Made by a program: the position numbers and the translations under genes
Shown: positions 8,016-16,581 of the stretch, piece by piece
Numbering within the stretch: the stretch's first letter is position 1
How the letters are laid out: the number at the start of each line of letters is the position of its first letter
Assembly (NCBI GenBank): GCA_016187925.1
Contig: JACPIS010000023.1
Location: 171,869 to 235,868 of the forward strand
Length of the DNA stretch: 64,000 bases
From: Opitutia bacterium
GTDB taxonomy: Bacteria > Verrucomicrobiota > Verrucomicrobiia > Opitutales > Opitutaceae
Direction: 5' to 3'
Notes under the pieces: generated by a model
Told to the model about the DNA's origin: nothing
Databases searched by the model: none
The model's input: the letters and a program-made list of their open reading frames with translations, nothing else

Positions 8016-8276
8016 TTTCGCCTCTACCGAGTTTTAGTGTTTGGTTGTTTTTTTGGCGTGGCGGGCTCGCAGAATTAGAATACCTAAAATTAGAAACGCT
8101 GGCTGAGCGGCTATTGCGATAGCTTATGCACAGCTTGTATAGACTATTGGGCAGGTTATTTCTTACCTATGTATAGGGTATATTTTACCTATATCATGAC
8201 GCAGAAGTGGAATATATCCAATTGACAGACATTGTGATATACACTTAATTAGCCATCTCGATATCCTCTGAAGTTT
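8016..8276. promoter_or_regulatory. AT-rich divergent promoter region
   Basis: Spacer between the divergent cytochrome cluster and the pyroglutamate operon, clearly richer in A+T than its surroundings. TTACCTAT occurs twice in direct orientation (8163-8170 and 8185-8192, 22 bp apart, about two helical turns) with an inverted ATAGGGTA between them (8173-8180), which looks like an operator. A TTGACA at 8222-8227 is a possible -35 for pxpB, but the matching -10 (TTAATT at 8245-8250) is poor. No gene is seen here. Confidence 0.5.
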
Positions 8277-8984
8277 ATGCATCTCACGCCCTTGGGAGAC
8301 TCGGCCTTGATCGTCCACGTAGGCGACCGCATTGACGAGGCGACGCATGCCCGGGTGCAGGCGGTGATGGAGAAACTCGAAAGGGAACCCTTGCCGGCAG
8401 TGACCGAACTTGTGCCGGCCTACACGACCGTGACGCTCTTCTACAACGTGCCGGTTGCCGTGGCGGCGGGAGCGCCGGCAGATGGCGTTGTGGGCTGGCT
8501 GGGAGACAGGGTCGCCGCGCGGCTGGCGGAGGTGCCCGCCGACGTGAAACCCCGCCGCGGCCGGGTGGTGGAGGTGCCGGTCTGCTACGATACGGAGTTT
8601 GCTCCCGATCTGGCGGAGATCGCGCAGCGGACCGGGCTCGCGCCCGAGAAGGTCGTCGAACTGCACCAGCAGGCCGACTATCTGGTCTATCTCGTCGGTT
8701 TTGCGCCGGGCTTCCCGTACATGGGTGGTTTGCCGGCCGAACTGGCCGTGATGCCGCGCCGCGCGACGCCCCGCACGAAAGTCGCGCCGGGCTCGGTGGG
8801 CATCGTCGGTGCGCAGTGCTGCATTTACCCGCTGCCGACGCCGGGTGGCTGGAATCTGCTCGGGCGCACGCCGCGTCGGCTCTTCGACCCGCAGGATGAT
8901 CCGCCGGCGGTGCTGCGCGCCGGCGACCGCGTGAAGTTCCGCGCCATCACGCGCGAGGAGTTCGAGCACTGGAGGGAGAAATGA
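8277..8984 (+). CDS. pxpB: 5-oxoprolinase subunit PxpB (KipI family)
   Basis: 235 residues. The KipI/PxpB family acts with PxpC and PxpA in ATP-dependent opening of 5-oxoproline (pyroglutamate) to glutamate. Family motifs: GDSALIVHVGD at the start, LVGFAPGFPYMGGLP (about 140-155), VAPGSVGIVGAQCCIYPLPTPGGWNLLGRTP, and the end FRAITREEFEHW. First gene of the operon; it overlaps pxpC by ATGA at 8981-8984, preceded by a good RBS (GGAGGGAG). In Bacilli relatives inhibit the KinA kinase, but the pxpB-pxpC-pxpA order here supports the metabolic role. Confidence 0.95.
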   Translation: MHLTPLGDSALIVHVGDRIDEATHARVQAVMEKLEREPLPAVTELVPAYTTVTLFYNVPVAVAAGAPADGVVGWLGDRVAARLAEVPADVKPRRGRVVEVPVCYDTEFAPDLAEIAQRTGLAPEKVVELHQQADYLVYLVGFAPGFPYMGGLPAELAVMPRRATPRTKVAPGSVGIVGAQCCIYPLPTPGGWNLLGRTPRRLFDPQDDPPAVLRAGDRVKFRAITREEFEHWREK

Positions 8985-9973
8985 GCCTGACCGTGCTCAA
9001 GCCCGGATTGCTCACGACGGTGCAGGACCAGGGCCGGCCCGGCTGGCAGCGCCATGGCGTGGTGGTCGGCGGGGCGGTGGACGCCTTTGCCGCCCGCGTG
9101 GCGAACGTTGTGGTCGGCAACGCGGAGAGCGCCGCGGTGCTCGAGATGGCGCTGCTCGGCCCGGAACTGCGGGTCGGGCAGGACATGCTCGTCGCGCTGT
9201 GCGGCGCGGGATTCGAGCTCATGATCGGCGGCCGGGCCGCGCCCCATGACCGTCCGGTGCTCGTGGCGGCGGGGGAAACGATGGCCTTTGCCCCGACGGA
9301 TCGCGGCGCGCGCGCCTGGCTCGCCGTGGCCGGCGGCATCGACGTGCCGCTCGTGCTCGGCAGCCGGAGCACCTACGTGCGCGGCCGCTTGGGCGGATTC
9401 GAAGGACGGCCGTTGATCGCCGGTGACAAGGTTTCCGTCGGGCCGCCTCCGGAGTGGGCGAAAGGCCTGGCCGGCCAGATGAAGGCGCGGGGGCGGACGA
9501 CCGTGCCGTGGAGCGTGCGACCGGAGACGCTCGGACGCTCCGTCGGCGGGGCGACGGTGCGCGCCATCCGCGGTCCGGAGTGGAGCCTGTTCACCGAGTT
9601 GTCGCACCGGGAGTTTTTCGGCACGGATTACGCGGTGACGAAGGACGTCGACCGCATGGGCATGCGGTTGGAGGGCGTGCCGCTGGCGCTGCGGGAGCCG
9701 CGGGAGGAGATATCCTCGGCGGTCAACGTGGGCGTGGTGCAGGTGCCGCACTCCGGGCAGCCCATCGTGCTGCTGGTCGGACGCCAGACGGTGGGCGGTT
9801 ATCCGCGCATCGCCGCGGTGGCGACGGTCGACCTGGGCAAGCTCGCCCAGTTCAAGCCCGGCGACCCCATCCGCTTTCAGGAAATCACGGTCGAGCAGGC
9901 GCACGAACTGCAGCTGGGGCGCGAACGTGATTTTGCGCGTGTCATTTCGGGGCTGAGCCGCTTGGTTGCGTAG
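8981..9973 (+). CDS. pxpC: 5-oxoprolinase subunit PxpC (KipA family)
   Basis: 330 residues, normal for the family. Biotin-dependent-carboxylase-like (KipA) fold; motifs LLTTVQDQGRPGWQRHGV, GGAVDAFAARVANVVVGN, AWLAVAGGIDVPLVLGSRSTY and GGYPRIAAVATVDLGKLAQ are typical. Partner of PxpB and PxpA in cytosolic 5-oxoprolinase. It ends 2 bp before the pxpA start. Confidence 0.95.
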   Translation: MSLTVLKPGLLTTVQDQGRPGWQRHGVVVGGAVDAFAARVANVVVGNAESAAVLEMALLGPELRVGQDMLVALCGAGFELMIGGRAAPHDRPVLVAAGETMAFAPTDRGARAWLAVAGGIDVPLVLGSRSTYVRGRLGGFEGRPLIAGDKVSVGPPPEWAKGLAGQMKARGRTTVPWSVRPETLGRSVGGATVRAIRGPEWSLFTELSHREFFGTDYAVTKDVDRMGMRLEGVPLALREPREEISSAVNVGVVQVPHSGQPIVLLVGRQTVGGYPRIAAVATVDLGKLAQFKPGDPIRFQEITVEQAHELQLGRERDFARVISGLSRLVA

Positions 9974-9975
9974 GC

Positions 9976-10722
9976 ATGGCGCACCTCGACCTGAATTGTG
10001 ACCTCGGCGAAGGAGCCGGCCACGATGCAGAACTGATGCCGCTGATCACGTCCGCCAACATCGCGTGCGGCGTCCACGCGGGCGACGAGGCCACGATGCG
10101 CGCGACCATCGCACTCGCGAAAAAACACGGGGTCGCCCTCGGCGCGCACCCCAGCCTCGACGACCGCGAGAACTTCGGCCGGCGCGAGATGGTCGTGATG
10201 CCCGAGGAGGTTTTCCATCTGGTGCTGGCGCAGACGCGCACCCTGCAGCGCCTCGCGGACGAAGCCGGTGCGCGAGTCACGCACCTGAAGCCGCATGGGG
10301 CGCTCTACAACATGGCGGCGCGCAACACGCTGCTGGCCGAGGCCGTGGCCCACGCGGCTTACGAGGCGGACCCGCGGCTCGTGGTCTTCGGTCTCGCCGG
10401 CAGCCACCTGCTCACGGCCGCGCACGCCGGCGGACTGGCGGCCGCCAGCGAGGTGTTCACCGACCGGACTTATCAGCCGGACGGCTCGCTGACGCCGCGT
10501 GGCCGGCCGGACGCACTGATCACGGATGAGGAGGCGGCCGTGGCGCAGGTACTGCGCATGGTGCGCGAGGGCCGGGTGCGCACGACCGACGGCACGGACA
10601 GGGCCATCGCGGCTGACACGGTCTGCCTGCACGGCGACGGCGCGCACGCGGTGGCGTTTGCCCGGCGGCTGCGCGCGGAACTCGCCCGGGCGGGCGTGGA
10701 GATCAAATCCTTCGCCGCATGA
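9976..10722 (+). CDS. pxpA: 5-oxoprolinase subunit PxpA (LamB/YcsF family)
   Basis: 248 residues. Family signature at the N-terminus (LDLNCDLGEGAGHDAELMPLI, then SANIACGVHAGD), VKPHGALYN-type motif (LKPHGALYNMAARN) and AASEVFTDRTYQPDGSLTPR. The catalytic subunit of bacterial 5-oxoprolinase, a distorted TIM-barrel metal enzyme in this family. The stop overlaps the next start as ATGA at 10719-10722. Confidence 0.95.
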   Translation: MAHLDLNCDLGEGAGHDAELMPLITSANIACGVHAGDEATMRATIALAKKHGVALGAHPSLDDRENFGRREMVVMPEEVFHLVLAQTRTLQRLADEAGARVTHLKPHGALYNMAARNTLLAEAVAHAAYEADPRLVVFGLAGSHLLTAAHAGGLAAASEVFTDRTYQPDGSLTPRGRPDALITDEEAAVAQVLRMVREGRVRTTDGTDRAIAADTVCLHGDGAHAVAFARRLRAELARAGVEIKSFAA

Positions 10723-11459
10723 TCAAGCTCATCGGCATCCTCGTTGTGGCGATCGGCTTCGCGCTGCGGTTCAACACGCTGCTGGTCGTGATGGCGGCGG
10801 GGATCATCACGGGCTTGGTGGCGGGGATGTCGTTCCACGAGATATTGGAGCTGTTTGGGAAGTATTTCGTCGAAAACCGCTACATGACGCTGCCCATCGT
10901 GCTGATGGTGCCCCTCATCGGGTTGCTGGAGCGTTACGGTTTGCAGGAGCGCGCGGAGACGCTGATTCGCCGCGCTGCATCGGCGACAGCCGGCCGGGTC
11001 ATCATGATCTATACGCTGGTGCGGCAGATCTCGATCGCGCTCGGAGTGCGGGTCGGCGGGCACGCCGAGGCGGTACGGCCGTTGATCGTGCCCATGGCCG
11101 AGGCCGCCGCCAAACTGCAGTTGGAGCGGGCGGCAGAGCGGTCGGGAGGCCAGGCCGTAACCGCTCCAGAGCTCCCCGACAAGACGACCCAAGCCATCCG
11201 CGCCAACGCGGCGGCGGCGGAAAACGTCGGCAATTTCTTCGGGGAGGACGTGTTCATTGCCGTCGGTGCGATCTTGCTGATGAAAGGTTTTTTCGAGGCG
11301 CAGGGCATGATTGTCAGCGTATGGGCGATGGCGCTGTGGGGCATCCCGACGGCGCTGGTCGCCTCGCTGGTGATGTGGTGGCGCACGCGGGTGCTCGACA
11401 AGCGCATCGCGCGGGACGTCGCCGAAGCAGTCAAAGCGAGGGAGAGGAGTGTGCCATGA
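10719..11459 (+). CDS. DUF969 membrane protein, probable 5-oxoproline permease subunit
   Basis: 246 residues with about six hydrophobic segments (for example IKLIGILVVAIGFALRFNTLLVVMAAGIITG and VFIAVGAILLMKG). DUF969 and DUF979 proteins always come as a pair and are commonly found beside pxpBCA or pcp; a joint transporter for 5-oxoproline or its peptides is inferred from that context. It overlaps both neighbours by ATGA. Confidence 0.85.
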   Translation: MIKLIGILVVAIGFALRFNTLLVVMAAGIITGLVAGMSFHEILELFGKYFVENRYMTLPIVLMVPLIGLLERYGLQERAETLIRRAASATAGRVIMIYTLVRQISIALGVRVGGHAEAVRPLIVPMAEAAAKLQLERAAERSGGQAVTAPELPDKTTQAIRANAAAAENVGNFFGEDVFIAVGAILLMKGFFEAQGMIVSVWAMALWGIPTALVASLVMWWRTRVLDKRIARDVAEAVKARERSVP

Positions 11460-12427
11460 ATCCGACACCGCTTATCACCGTCGAAGCGTTCTATTCGATC
11501 ATCGGTCTTGTCTTTGCGTTCATCGCCGTGCGGCTCGTGCGCGATCGCACGCACGGCAAGCGCTGGGGTTCCGCACTGTTCTGGGGGCTGCTGGCGGTGA
11601 CTTATCTTTTCGGCAAGGTGCTGCCGCCGCTCGTGGTCGGCTATCTCGTGTTGGCGATGGTTGCGCTCGCCGCCGCCCGGCAGGTGGCCCGCTCCGAGGA
11701 GCGCGGCCCGACGCGGGCGGAGCGGCTGGCCTCGGCGGAGCGCCTGCGGAACAAATTGTTCTGGCCGGCGCTGCTTGTGCCGGCGGTCGCCGTCGTCGGC
11801 ACGCTGTTGCTCGACCGGGTGCATGCCGGGCGTTTCTGGCTGATCGAGCCGAAGCAGGTGACACTGATCTCGCTCGGATTGGGCGCTCTGATCGCGATCG
11901 GCGTCGCGATGCGCACAACCGGCGCGAGGGTGACCGTACCGGTGCAGGAGGGCGGCCGGCTCCTGCAGGCGATCGGCTGGGCGTTGATCCTGCCCCAGAT
12001 GCTCGCGGCGCTGGGTGGGATTTTTGCGAAGGCGGGGGTGGGGCCGGTGGTCGCCGACCTGGTCGCGCAGGCGCTGCCGACACAGTTTCCCTTTGTGGCG
12101 GTGGCTGCCTATTGTCTCGGCATGGCGGTCTTCACGATGTGCATGGGCAATGCCTTTGCGGCTTTTGCGGTCATCACCGGCGGCATCGGTCTGCCGCTGA
12201 TCGTCCAGCAGCATCACGGCAACGTGGCGATCATGGCCGGCATCGGCATGCTCGCGGGCTACTGCGGCACGCTCATGACGCCGATGGCGGCGAACTTCAA
12301 CATTGTGCCCGCCATGCTCCTCGACCTACGCGACAAGAACGCCGTCGTGAAGGCACAGGTGCCCATCGGCCTCACCATTCTTGCCGCGAACATCCTCATC
12401 ATGTATTTCGCCGTCTACCGGTTTTGA
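11456..12427 (+). CDS. DUF979 membrane protein, probable 5-oxoproline permease subunit
   Basis: 323 residues from the ATG at 11456 that overlaps the DUF969 stop; RBS GGAGAGGAG just upstream. About nine hydrophobic segments and the conserved stretch FTMCMGNAFAAFAVITGGIGLP, followed by GYCGTLMTPMAANFNIVPAMLLDLRDKN. Partner of the DUF969 protein. Together they likely import the substrate for PxpABC; no direct evidence of substrate in the sequence. Confidence 0.87.
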   Translation: MNPTPLITVEAFYSIIGLVFAFIAVRLVRDRTHGKRWGSALFWGLLAVTYLFGKVLPPLVVGYLVLAMVALAAARQVARSEERGPTRAERLASAERLRNKLFWPALLVPAVAVVGTLLLDRVHAGRFWLIEPKQVTLISLGLGALIAIGVAMRTTGARVTVPVQEGGRLLQAIGWALILPQMLAALGGIFAKAGVGPVVADLVAQALPTQFPFVAVAAYCLGMAVFTMCMGNAFAAFAVITGGIGLPLIVQQHHGNVAIMAGIGMLAGYCGTLMTPMAANFNIVPAMLLDLRDKNAVVKAQVPIGLTILAANILIMYFAVYRF

Positions 12428-12465
12428 CACCGGTCCCCGGCCTCCGGCTCCCCGCTTTACCCCGC

Positions 12466-13104
12466 ATGAAAAACATCCTGCTCACCGGCTTCGAACCGTT
12501 CGGCGGCGACGCCCTCAACCCCTCCGAGGAAATCGCCCGTCAGTTGAATGGCATCACCATCGCGCGGCACCGGGTCGAGGGCGCGTTGCTGCCGTGCGTG
12601 TTTGGCGCGGCGATCAAGGAGCTGAAGCATCAGATCAAATTGCACGAACCGGCGCTCGTCATCTGCCTCGGCCTGGCGGGCGGCCGGGCCGAGATCACGC
12701 CCGAGCGTGTGGCCATCAATGTCGACGACGCCCGCATCGCCGACAACGCGGGCCAGCAGCCGATCGACCGGCCCGTCGTCAAGGACGGCCCCGCCGCCTA
12801 CTTCAGCACGCTGCCGATCAAGGCCATCGTGCAGGAGCTGCGGGCGAAGGAGATTCCGGCGGCGGTCTCGCAGACCGCGGGCACGTTCGTCTGCAATCAT
12901 GTCTTCTACGGATTGATGCACGAGCTGGCGTTGCACCAGAAACGCGTGCGCGGCGGTTTCATTCATGTGCCGTATCTGCCCGAGCAGACCGCCGATAAAC
13001 CGAGCCTGCCCTACGACAAGATGATCGAGGGCATCACACTCGCGATCGAGACGGCCGTCGAATATCGCCGCGACGTGAAAGCCGCCGGCGGGCAAAGCAG
13101 CTGA
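12466..13104 (+). CDS. pcp: Pyrrolidone-carboxylate (pyroglutamyl) peptidase I
   Basis: 212 residues, the usual size. Cysteine peptidase (C15) that removes N-terminal pyroglutamate from peptides; the catalytic triad can be placed at E80 (EITPE), C143 (AGTFVCNHVFYG) and H167 (GGFIHVPYLPEQ). N-terminal LLTGFEPFGGDALNPS is the family signature. Lies 38 bp after the permease pair, so the operon covers release (Pcp), uptake (DUF969/979) and ring opening (PxpABC). It converges on the PEP-CTERM gene with only 13 bp between stops and no clear terminator. Confidence 0.96.
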   Translation: MKNILLTGFEPFGGDALNPSEEIARQLNGITIARHRVEGALLPCVFGAAIKELKHQIKLHEPALVICLGLAGGRAEITPERVAINVDDARIADNAGQQPIDRPVVKDGPAAYFSTLPIKAIVQELRAKEIPAAVSQTAGTFVCNHVFYGLMHELALHQKRVRGGFIHVPYLPEQTADKPSLPYDKMIEGITLAIETAVEYRRDVKAAGGQSS

Positions 13105-13117
13105 GAACGAGGCGCGT

Positions 13118-14059
13118 TCAGGCGACCGTCCGGCGCATGCGCCGCCATGTGGCAAAGGCGAGCAGTCCGCCGGTCAGCACCGCGCCGTAGGTCGCGGGCT
13201 CCGGCACCGGAGTGACCTGGTGATCATAGCTCTGCCAGATGGTGTCGGCGCCGGTGAAGCCGGTGAATACGATCTGGCCGGCGGTGCCGGTGCCGCGGCT
13301 GTCGAGGGTGGCCCCCGTAAAGTTCGTCGTGTAGATGAAGTCCACCGTATCCTGCCAGTTCTGGATCGTCAGGGTGACGCCGGCGCTGATCGTGAGATTG
13401 GTGAGGTTCAGGGTCGTACTGCCGGCGAGGTCGATGACAGAATTCGCGGTGACGTTCAGGCCGCCGAAGGAGTAGCTCGCGCCGCCGAGCGCGAGCGTGC
13501 CGCCGCCGAGCGTGACCGTGCCGGCGAGGGAGAGGCTGTTCGTGAGGGACAGCGTGCCGTTGTAGCCGGAGACGGTGTTGATGTTCAGGTTGTTGCCGGT
13601 ACCGGTGCTGGTGAGCGCACTGGAGAAGATGAGGGTGCGACCGGCGCCGATCTTGATATCGGGCGAGGTATCGCTGAACCGGATGGTGCCGCCGGACAAG
13701 GTCGGCGTGCCTTCGTCGACCGTGATGCTGGAGACGCGTTGCGTGCCGCTGACCGTGACGGTGAAAGCGTTGACCGCGTCGGTGCCGGCGCTGAAGACAG
13801 CGTCGCGACCCGAGGTCCAGTTGACCGTCGAGGCTGTGCCGGCGGAATTAGTGGTCCATTTACGGTTCGATGAGCCGCTGGTCGACCATGTGCCGGTCGG
13901 AGTCGCGCCTGCGCCGGCCGTCGTGCTGTTGGCATCCCAGTACAGTGTCTGCGCGGGAAGAGAGACGGCTGCGATCATCGCGAGCAGAAATACCGACAAG
14001 CCGGTGGCCATCCACTTGCTGGAAGCACGGGTCGGCGGGTATGTCGGTTGGGTCTTCAT
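13118..14059 (-). CDS. PEP-CTERM sorted surface protein with autotransporter-like repeats
   Basis: 313 residues from ATG 14059 (a TTG at 14107 would add 16 residues). Signal peptide (TGLSVFLLAMIAAVSLPAQT), then a Ser/Thr/Gly-rich beta-helical passenger with repeats such as GTLSLTNSLSLAGTVTLGGGTLALGG. The C-terminus is a PEP-CTERM anchor: VPEPATYGAVLTGGLLAFATWRRMRR, that is PEP motif, membrane segment, Arg cluster. Expected to be processed by an exosortase encoded elsewhere. Such proteins are abundant in Opitutaceae. Function unknown. Confidence 0.88.
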   Translation of the reverse strand: MKTQPTYPPTRASSKWMATGLSVFLLAMIAAVSLPAQTLYWDANSTTAGAGATPTGTWSTSGSSNRKWTTNSAGTASTVNWTSGRDAVFSAGTDAVNAFTVTVSGTQRVSSITVDEGTPTLSGGTIRFSDTSPDIKIGAGRTLIFSSALTSTGTGNNLNINTVSGYNGTLSLTNSLSLAGTVTLGGGTLALGGASYSFGGLNVTANSVIDLAGSTTLNLTNLTISAGVTLTIQNWQDTVDFIYTTNFTGATLDSRGTGTAGQIVFTGFTGADTIWQSYDHQVTPVPEPATYGAVLTGGLLAFATWRRMRRTVA

Positions 14060-14294
14060 GGCCTTTTCTTTAGCTAGGAGTTTACCCCTATGCGCAGAAA
14101 TATCCAATTACATAAATTAGCTAAGTTGGAGACAGAAAGCGATTCCTGGAGCGTTCCGGAAGTTTATTGCCCGCAATGCTATGCAGACAATCGCTCGAGA
14201 GCTTGGTCGGGTTGAAGGATGGCTAACTGAGGTTGACCCACTGCGGCCCATCTGTCGGACGGCAAGCATATCGCCGTCCCGTGCTGCGCTGCGC

Positions 14295-15398
14295 TCAGTT
14301 GTTGAAGCGGAAAAGGGCGACGTCGCCGTCTTGAAAGACGTAGTCCTTGCCTTCGAGACGGTACTTGCCGGCTTCACGCGCGGCGGCGGTGGAGCCGAGG
14401 CGCACGAGATCTTCGTAGCTGACGACCTCGGCCTTGATGAAGCCCTTTTCGAAATCGGTGTGGATGACGCCGGCGGCCTGCGGGGCTTTCCAGCCCTTCA
14501 CGATGGTCCAGCAGCGGACTTCCTTTTCGCCGGCGGTGAAGTAGGTCTGCAGGCCGAGCAGCGCGTAGGTGCCTTTGATGAGCGCGGACACGCCGGAGTC
14601 GTCGACGCCGAGATCCTTGAGGAACGCCTTGGCGTCCTCGGGGGTGAGGTCGATGAGCTCGGCCTCGATCTTAGCGCTGATCGGCACGTAGGCGGCATCG
14701 TGGTGGGTGCGGACGTATTCGGCGACCTTCTGGACGAACTTGTTCTGCTCGGCGGTGGCGAGGTCGGACTCGGCGACGTTGCAGGCGAAGAGCACGGGCT
14801 TGGCGGTGAGCAGCTGGAAGAGCTTCATCAGCGCCTTTTCCTCGGTCGTGGCCTCGAGGGTGTTGGCGGTCTTGCCGGCGTTGAGGTGGGGGAGGAGTTT
14901 CTCGAGCAGGGCCATCTCGGCGATGGCTTCCTTGTCGCCGGACTTGGCCTTCTTCTGCGTCTTGTCGATGCGCTTGGTGACGGCGTCCATGTCGGCGAGC
15001 ACGAGTTCGGTGGTGATGACCTCGATGTCGCGGACCGGATCGACGCCGCCCATGGTGTGGACGACATCGCTGTCCTCGAAGCAGCGGACGACCTGCACGA
15101 TGGCGTCGACCTCGCGGATGTTGGCGAGGAACTGGTTGCCGAGACCCTCGCCCTTGCTGGCGCCGGCGACGAGGCCGGCGATGTCGACGAATTCGATGGC
15201 GGCGGGCACGACGACCTTGGTCTTGGCGATGTCTTTCAGCACGTAGGCGCGCTCGTCGGGCACGATGACGACGCCGACGTTCGGGTCGATGGTGCAGAAC
15301 GGATAGTTGGCGGCCTCGGCCTTGCGGGAGCGGGTGAGGGCGTTGAAGAGGGTGGATTTGCCCACGTTGGGCAGACCGACGATGCCGGCTTTAAGCAT
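14295..15398 (-). CDS. ychF: Redox-regulated ATPase YchF (Obg family)
   Basis: 367 residues from ATG 15398 (MLKAGIVGLPNVGKSTLFNAL); an in-frame upstream start at 15437 is less likely because it adds residues absent from the family. P-loop GLPNVGKST, switch II DIAGLVAGASKGEGLGNQFL, the NxxE substitute for NKxD (NVAE, giving ATP preference), and a C-terminal TGS domain (CWTIVKGWKAPQAAGVIHTDFEKGFIKAEVVSYEDL). Universally conserved ribosome-associated ATPase. Divergent from rpsP. The 235-bp spacer downstream holds an unremarkable hairpin and no gene. Confidence 0.97.
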   Translation of the reverse strand: MLKAGIVGLPNVGKSTLFNALTRSRKAEAANYPFCTIDPNVGVVIVPDERAYVLKDIAKTKVVVPAAIEFVDIAGLVAGASKGEGLGNQFLANIREVDAIVQVVRCFEDSDVVHTMGGVDPVRDIEVITTELVLADMDAVTKRIDKTQKKAKSGDKEAIAEMALLEKLLPHLNAGKTANTLEATTEEKALMKLFQLLTAKPVLFACNVAESDLATAEQNKFVQKVAEYVRTHHDAAYVPISAKIEAELIDLTPEDAKAFLKDLGVDDSGVSALIKGTYALLGLQTYFTAGEKEVRCWTIVKGWKAPQAAGVIHTDFEKGFIKAEVVSYEDLVRLGSTAAAREAGKYRLEGKDYVFQDGDVALFRFNN

Positions 15399-15444
15399 AA
15401 ATTTGGTGAGGGAAAGGGTCGAATGCAGCGACCACACTGGGGGC

Positions 15445-15473
15445 TTGACAAGGCGAAAGTTGTTCCGTCACCT
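15445..15473 (+). promoter_or_regulatory. Candidate sigma-70-type promoter of the rpsP operon
   Basis: GCTTGACA gives a perfect -35 box at 15445-15450; at a 17-bp spacing the -10 would be TCACCT, a poor match. Placed 56 bp upstream of the rpsP start in the ychF-rpsP divergent spacer. Confidence 0.35.
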
Positions 15474-15528
15474 CTCACACTTTTCCAATCGAAATCCGCT
15501 GTCCGCACAGCATCCACTACATCACCAA

Positions 15529-15786
15529 ATGGCACTCAAAATCCGTCTTTCCCGCTTCGGCACCAAGAACGAGCCGCACTTCCGCGTCATCGTGACCGAA
15601 GAGCGTTCCCGCCGTGACGGCGCGGGCGTCGAGCAGATCGGCGCCTACAACCCGCGCGCCAAGGGCAACCCCCTGAACATCAAGCTCGACCGCTACGACT
15701 ACTGGGTTTCCAAGGGCGCCAAGCCGAGCGAGACCCTGCATGCCATGGTCAAGCGCACCAAGCGCGCCGCGACCGCCAAGGCCTGA
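15529..15786 (+). CDS. rpsP: 30S ribosomal protein bS16
   Basis: 85 residues. N-terminal MALKIRLSRFGTKNEPHFRVIV, then RRDGAGVEQIGAYNPRAKG, diagnostic of bS16. First gene of rpsP-trmD-rplS. In most bacteria rimM lies between rpsP and trmD; here that place is taken by a 117-bp spacer with an intrinsic terminator. Confidence 0.98.
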   Translation: MALKIRLSRFGTKNEPHFRVIVTEERSRRDGAGVEQIGAYNPRAKGNPLNIKLDRYDYWVSKGAKPSETLHAMVKRTKRAATAKA

Positions 15787-15852
15787 GGCACGGGTCGCCG
15801 CCAAAGCCTGAGCGATTCCGGCGAACCGCGCTTCCGTAGCGCAGTCCATTTT

Positions 15853-15881
15853 AAAGGTTCGGCTCGCGCCGGACCTTTTTT
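15853..15881 (+). terminator. Intrinsic terminator/attenuator between rpsP and trmD
   Basis: Stem AAAGGTTCGGC / GCCGGACCTTT (11 bp with one G-U pair), loop TCGC, then a run of six T. It should reduce transcription into trmD relative to rpsP. Confidence 0.8.
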
Positions 15882-15903
15882 ATTGGGAAAACCACCTCCA
15901 CCG

Positions 15904-16581
15904 ATGCGCATCGACGTTCTCACGCTTTTCCCCGCCATGCTCGAAGGCTTCCTGTCCGAGAGCATGCTGGGCCGCGCGCGCGAGGCGAAGCTGCTGGAGA
16001 TCAATGTCCGCAACATCCGCGATTGGGCGACCGACAAGCACAAGACCACCGACGACCGGCCTTTCGGCGGCGGGGCCGGCATGGTAATGAAGTGCGAACC
16101 GATTTTCTCCGCCATCGAGGAACTCCAGACTCCCGGCTGCCGCCGCATCTACCTGACGCCGGACGGCGCACCTTTTACATCGGCCAAGGCCGAGGAGCTC
16201 TCGAAACAGCAACACCTTATCTTCCTCAGCGGCCACTACGAAGGCATCGACCAGCGCATCCGTGATACGATCATCGACGAGGAGATCAGCATCGGCGATT
16301 ATGTGCTCACCAACGGCACCCTCGCGGCGGCGGTCGTCATCGACGCGCTGGCCCGTTTCATTCCCGGCGTGCTCGGTGAAGAAAAGTCATTGACCACTGA
16401 AAGTTTCACCCGCAACTTGCTCGACTTTCCCAATTACACGCGTCCCGCCGTTTACCGCGGCATGTCCGTGCCGGAAGTGCTCCTCCAGGGCAACCACGGC
16501 GAAATCGAGAAGTGGCGGCACGCGCAGCAATTGGAAAAAACCAAGCAAGTCCGTCCCGATTTACTGAAAAAACAGCCATGA
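15904..16581 (+). CDS. trmD: tRNA (guanine37-N1)-methyltransferase
   Basis: 225 residues. Makes m1G37 in tRNA using S-adenosylmethionine. SPOUT trefoil-knot motifs: DVLTLFPAMLEGFL, DDRPFGGGAGMVMK, SGHYEGIDQRI, SIGDYVLTNGTLAA and the conserved NYTRPAVYRGMSVPEVLLQGNHGEIEKW. Its stop overlaps the rplS start as ATGA. Confidence 0.98.
   Translation: MRIDVLTLFPAMLEGFLSESMLGRAREAKLLEINVRNIRDWATDKHKTTDDRPFGGGAGMVMKCEPIFSAIEELQTPGCRRIYLTPDGAPFTSAKAEELSKQQHLIFLSGHYEGIDQRIRDTIIDEEISIGDYVLTNGTLAAAVVIDALARFIPGVLGEEKSLTTESFTRNLLDFPNYTRPAVYRGMSVPEVLLQGNHGEIEKWRHAQQLEKTKQVRPDLLKKQP

Noticed and set aside
14261-14283. Hairpin GGACGGC / GCCGTCC downstream of ychF
   Set aside because: Long loop and no T run, so not a convincing terminator.
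14117-14377. 86-codon minus-strand frame next to ychF
   Set aside because: Overlaps the 3' end of ychF, no family resemblance, poor codon pattern.
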